NCBI RefSeq assembly: GCF_000174015.1 | Contig: NZ_ACFE01000002.1 | Coordinates: 186,001 to 250,000 of the forward strand | Direction of reading: 5' to 3' | DNA length: 64,000 bases | Source of the DNA: Lancefieldella rimae ATCC 49626 | GTDB taxonomy: Bacteria; Actinomycetota; Coriobacteriia; Coriobacteriales; Atopobiaceae | Shown here: in pieces, positions 61,801 through 64,000 of the stretch | Numbering within the stretch: position 1 is the first letter of the stretch | Layout: the number at the start of each line of letters is the position of its first letter | Position numbers and translations under genes: made by a program | Notes under the pieces: model-generated | Seen by the model: the letters and a program-made list of their open reading frames with translations, nothing else | What the model was told of the DNA's origin: nothing | Database searches by the model: none

Positions 61801-63641
61801 ACGCACTGACGACCGACCAGGTTCAGGAGATTTTGGAGGCTTCCGGCAAGATTTACACCATGCTCAAGGTTGACCAGGTCTCCAATCTTGGCGCGGCGCG
61901 TATCCGCATCCGTTCGCTCATGGCTGCCCTGAAAGAGCAGCAAGCAGAACTTGAACGTGCTACAGCCGCGGGAGAGATCGAAGAGGTTGCACCCGTCGGT
62001 GTGCGTATGGCCGACGGTTCGCTGGAAAAGCTGCGGGATACGGGTTCTTCTCGCTGGAGTGCCTCCGAGGACACGACCGGCGTTGCCGCTGCCTTTGACG
62101 GACGGAGTCGCAGGCGAGTACCGGTGTATCGCGACGCAAAGAGCGCTGCGTATGAGAAGGTGCGCTATACCAAAGAAATGCAGGAGAAAGGCTATACCAT
62201 TCTGGCTCCGCAGATGGCCCCGATTCACTTTGAGCTGGTGGAGGAGCTGCTCAAGGGCGCGGGATATAACGTGGTGCTGCTGCCTTCGGTTGACCAAGGT
62301 GCCGTTGACACGGGTCTGCGCTATGTCAACAATGACATCTGCTATCCGTCAATCTTGGTGACCGGTCAGATCATGGAGGCGGTGCTTTCGGGCACATACG
62401 ATTTGACGCGTACGGCCGTGCTGATTTCCCAAACGGGCGGCGGCTGCCGAGCAACAAACTACATCGCGCTCATCCGTAAGGCGCTGAAGGACGCCGGCCA
62501 TCCGGAGGTCCCGGTCATTTCCGTCTCCGCGGCCTCAGGCCTTGACGAAGACAATCCTGGCTTCAGACTTTTCAAACCCGAACTTTTGATTCGCGCCGTG
62601 TACAGTCTTTTATATGGCGACCTCATCATGCAGCTTTTGTACCGCGTGCGTCCGTATGAAGCCGTGGCAGGGTCGGCAAACGAGCTTTATGACCAGCTCA
62701 TGGTTGACGCACGCTCACGCATTTGTACCATTAACCGCAAAGGTTTCTATAAGATGTGCCAGCACACCGTGGACGCCTTTGATGCGCTTCCGCTTACGCA
62801 TGATCGAGAAAAGCCGCGCGTAGGCGTGGTGGGCGAGATTCTGGTCAAATTTCACCCGACCGCCAACAACGAGCTGGTCAAGGTCATTGAAGCAGAAGGA
62901 TGCGAGGCCAATGTACCGGGGCTTGTGGACTTTTTCCTGTTTGGCATGACCAACGCCATTAATACGAACAAGGAACTTGGCACCAAGCTTAAGAGTCGCA
63001 TCTCGCATATGGCCGGCATCAAGCTGGTTCAGGGGCTCCGCGGTCCCATCAATACGATGCTGGAAAAGAGCGACCGCTTTGAGCCGTATCCCGACATCTT
63101 TGAGCTGGCCAAGAAGGCTGAGCAGATTCTCTCCCTCTGCAATACCATGGGCGAAGGCTGGCTGCTTACAGCCGAGATGTGCGATCTTATCGATACCGGC
63201 ACGCCCAATATCGTATGCGCACAACCCTTTGCGTGCCTGCCGAACCACGTGGTCGGTAAGGCCGTTATCAAGCGCCTGCGACAAATGCACCCCGAGAGCA
63301 ACATCGTGGCCGTTGACTATGACCCCGGCGCATCCGAGGTCAACCAGCTCAACCGCATCAAACTTATGATTTCGGTTGCCAAGGAAAACTACAAAAACGG
63401 AATTTCCTCAGGCACCGCTTCCAGTCCTGCCGATTTCAGGCTTGAAAACGAGTTTGATCCGGTGACTCATGAGGCAGCCATGCCGTATACGGGTCGCGAC
63501 CGCTATGGCATGGATTCAATCGTGAATGAAGGCGCAGATCGCTCGAGTTGTGGAGTCGGCCACGGCGCAGGAGCCATTCATCTTTCCGACGAGCAGCTTG
63601 CCGCCATTGAACGTGCCAAAGAAAAGGCAGGGGTAAAGTAA
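58872..63641 (+). CDS. Giant BadF/HgdC-type activase with DUF2229 and HgdB-like regions
   Basis: The protein is 1589 residues. Two ASKHA ATPase domains come first: about 28-300 (LMLGIDVGSTTVKLSI, NGTCAGGTGAFIDQM) and about 340-600 (VFIGIDAGSTTMKAAVV, CSAGCGSFIASF). Then follow a DUF2229-like region with cysteines (CRICPNSC, about 650; GIPRALNMYENYP) and C-terminal HgdB/CoA-dehydratase-like sections (GRPYHNDPEINH, QTGGGCRATNY, GEILVKFHPTANN). Archetypes use ATP to inject an electron into 2-hydroxyacyl-CoA dehydratases via a [4Fe-4S] cluster. No dehydratase subunits are adjacent, so the substrate is unknown. ATG 58872 has GGAGAG upstream. Coupled to the TetR gene. Confidence 0.88.
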   Translation: MNNEKIELIHNGAELAPAQPVDLTDAHLMLGIDVGSTTVKLSIIDENGTLLYANYERHHTDVRATARELFEKAQRVIGDAPLYAAITGSGGMLLAQWLDLEFVQEVIASKRAVEALIPKTDVAIELGGEDAKIIYFDNGIEQRMNGTCAGGTGAFIDQMASLLKTDATGLNDLAKDAKQIYPIASRCGVFAKSDVQPLLNEGAAPADVAASIFQAVANQTVSGLACGHPIRGYVAFLGGPLQYLSELRRRFYITLNLDDEHIIVPENAHLFVATGAALAGETERSTTLAELIEALDNLKGAQGSEVARLDPLFATEADYRTFKERHNKEVVPKGDLSGYHGRVFIGIDAGSTTMKAAVVGEKGELLYTWYDNNNGDILGTARKIMDSIYDAMPKDCIIGHVTTTGYGEGILIEALRADSGEIETVAHLRGAKAFVPDVDFILDIGGQDMKCLQVKDGVIEHIMLNEACSAGCGSFIASFADSMKMDVREFAQVATKAHMPVDLGSRCTVFMNSRVKQAQKEGATIGDVAAGLSYSVIKNALFKVIKLRDFNEIGDHCIVQGGTFMSDATLRAFELLTGRDVIRPDIAGTMGAYGAALLARDRAGATGVSTLLDKEAIDNLEVKLTNTHCRICPNSCLLTINDFGGGHRFITGNRCEKGAGRKRGKKNEAPNLFAFKNKLLFDRGSLPKETAPRGTVGIPRALNMYENYPFWHTFFTQLGFSVILSDQTTAKTYDKGIESMPSESACYPAKLSHGHIMNLLEKDPDFIWMPCIRWERKEDESATNHYNCPIVMSYPQALGLNVDELSAPNVEYLAPFIPYDKKSELKRRLYELISEQREKDAAAGKGRFRGNHITRAEIDAAVDAAWQADIEFKDAMHRAGDEALAWIEAHDAHGIVLAGRPYHNDPEINHAIPELVHSFGFAVLTEDSVAHKMLPERPIRVVDQWMFHSRLYRAARFVASRNDLDLIQLFSFGCGLDALTTDQVQEILEASGKIYTMLKVDQVSNLGAARIRIRSLMAALKEQQAELERATAAGEIEEVAPVGVRMADGSLEKLRDTGSSRWSASEDTTGVAAAFDGRSRRRVPVYRDAKSAAYEKVRYTKEMQEKGYTILAPQMAPIHFELVEELLKGAGYNVVLLPSVDQGAVDTGLRYVNNDICYPSILVTGQIMEAVLSGTYDLTRTAVLISQTGGGCRATNYIALIRKALKDAGHPEVPVISVSAASGLDEDNPGFRLFKPELLIRAVYSLLYGDLIMQLLYRVRPYEAVAGSANELYDQLMVDARSRICTINRKGFYKMCQHTVDAFDALPLTHDREKPRVGVVGEILVKFHPTANNELVKVIEAEGCEANVPGLVDFFLFGMTNAINTNKELGTKLKSRISHMAGIKLVQGLRGPINTMLEKSDRFEPYPDIFELAKKAEQILSLCNTMGEGWLLTAEMCDLIDTGTPNIVCAQPFACLPNHVVGKAVIKRLRQMHPESNIVAVDYDPGASEVNQLNRIKLMISVAKENYKNGISSGTASSPADFRLENEFDPVTHEAAMPYTGRDRYGMDSIVNEGADRSSCGVGHGAGAIHLSDEQLAAIERAKEKAGVK

Positions 63642-63679
63642 GCGTATTACCTGCGCGGACAGAGACATACGGATGGTTT

Positions 63680-63877
63680 TGAACTGCGTCCCAAAACTTG
63701 GACGAATTTAATAAAGAGCTAGGCCACCAAGGACTGATTTCGGAACTCCTCCGGGGTCAGTCCTTTTAGTTTAACCTGACGCCTTTGTGTGTTCCAGTAT
63801 GTAACATATGCGTCCAAATCTACTTTGAAAGACTCAAAGTTAGGCCACGTTCTTCCTCGGAAGAACTCATCTCTCAT
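63680..63877 (-). mobile_element. 3' end of an IS3-family element (transposase C-terminus)
   Basis: The frame 63719-63877 reads MRDEFFRGRTWPNFESFK, AYVTYWNTQRRQVKLKGL and TPEEFRNQSL, the end of an IS3/IS150-type OrfB transposase. Beyond the stop lies TGAACTGCGTCCCAAAACTT, which looks like the terminal inverted repeat. The DDE catalytic part is missing: upstream the sequence switches to an AbrB-like gene, so only the last 200 bases of the element remain. Relic. Confidence 0.8.
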
Positions 63878-64000
63878 TTCATCTTCATCGCTGAATTCAG
63901 CATTTCCAAAATTCCTTTTTCCTTGATCAAAGCAATGCCCTGTTCTTCGTCTCCCAGCACAATAATACTGTCCCCGGGATTAATATCAAATATCTGACGG
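63874..64000 (-). CDS. AbrB/MazE-like DNA-binding protein, partial
   Basis: A frame enters from the right edge on the minus strand and ends at TGA 63874. It reads RQIFDINPGDSIIVLGDEEQ, GIALIKEKGILEML and ends in MKMK. This is the swapped-hairpin AbrB/MazE/SpoVT type, where 'R-IFDI-PGD-I-VLGDE--G' is the standard second half. Such proteins are small repressors or antitoxins; the neighbour that would show which is outside the window. The stop overlaps the transposase fragment's ATG (ATGA), a chance result of the IS junction. Confidence 0.7.
   Translation of the reverse strand, partial: RQIFDINPGDSIIVLGDEEQGIALIKEKGILEMLNSAMKMK

Noticed and set aside
63785-63997. 70-codon plus-strand frame at the right edge
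   Set aside because: It is the complement of the transposase and AbrB-like coding sequence.

Overview
The window reads as chromosomal DNA of a low-to-mid-GC member of the Coriobacteriia (Actinomycetota), most like the Atopobium/Lancefieldella/Olsenella group. This is inferred from gene content: a bifidobacterial-type phosphoketolase, a large nucleoside-salvage cluster, a 2-aminoethylphosphonate cluster, zinc-ribbon membrane proteins and a giant BadF/HgdC-type activase. No rRNA gene is present to confirm it.

Layout. 1-800: tail of an unidentified gene and a decayed toxin-antitoxin-like pair. 807-4461 (-): heterodimeric ABC exporter. 4633-10516 (+): FprA flavoprotein, CNNM/CorC membrane protein, a protein with a cyanophycin-synthetase-N-like domain and an acidic tail, a YtxH protein, a PRC-barrel protein and a small membrane protein. 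10520-13728 (-): a magnesium-type NRAMP-related carrier translationally coupled to an MgtE/CBS protein, behind a structured leader. 14055-18487: LemA, tRNA-Ser, TadA, a DUF1304 protein, a DEAD-box helicase and MetA. 18505-30186 (-): nine genes and one gene relic, mostly single-pass membrane proteins with a cytoplasmic zinc ribbon. The cluster includes an ECF-like sigma factor that carries its own zinc ribbon, transmembrane helix and extracytoplasmic domain. 30495-31660: YfcE phosphoesterase and a broken AAA ATPase among short repeats. 32080-36440 (+): 2-aminoethylphosphonate synthesis and CMP activation. 36473-40844: Tat lipoprotein, RmuC, tRNA-Glu and two coupled TPR-like proteins. 40937-57577: iron alcohol dehydrogenase, deoC, psuG/psuK, deoB, deoD, nucleoside ABC transporter, cdd, pdp and phosphoketolase. 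57706-57908: nested repeat element. 58151-63641: TetR regulator and a 1589-residue activase. 63680-64000: end of an IS3-family element abutting an AbrB-like gene.

How the genes fit together. The nucleoside block is a nearly complete route. BmpA/NupABC-like proteins import nucleosides, Cdd deaminates cytidine, and Pdp, DeoD and PsuG/K release or make pentose phosphates. DeoB isomerises them and DeoC splits deoxyribose-5-phosphate to glyceraldehyde-3-phosphate and acetaldehyde, which the neighbouring alcohol dehydrogenase could reduce. Phosphoketolase would turn pentose phosphate into acetyl phosphate. The phosphonate block makes phosphonopyruvate, then phosphonoacetaldehyde, then 2-aminoethylphosphonate, then its CMP-activated form, presumably to decorate a surface polymer; no transferase is in view.

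The most novel-looking system is the zinc-ribbon cluster. Its transmembrane sigma factor gene and a second gene in the cluster share an upstream block containing GCAAC-17 nt-CGTC, the layout of an ECF promoter, which suggests an autoregulated envelope-sensing regulon. A second notable pattern is the 9-mer GGCGAGAAG (complement CTTCTCGCC), found by eye at 18 places in 64 kb, in both orientations, inside and between genes.
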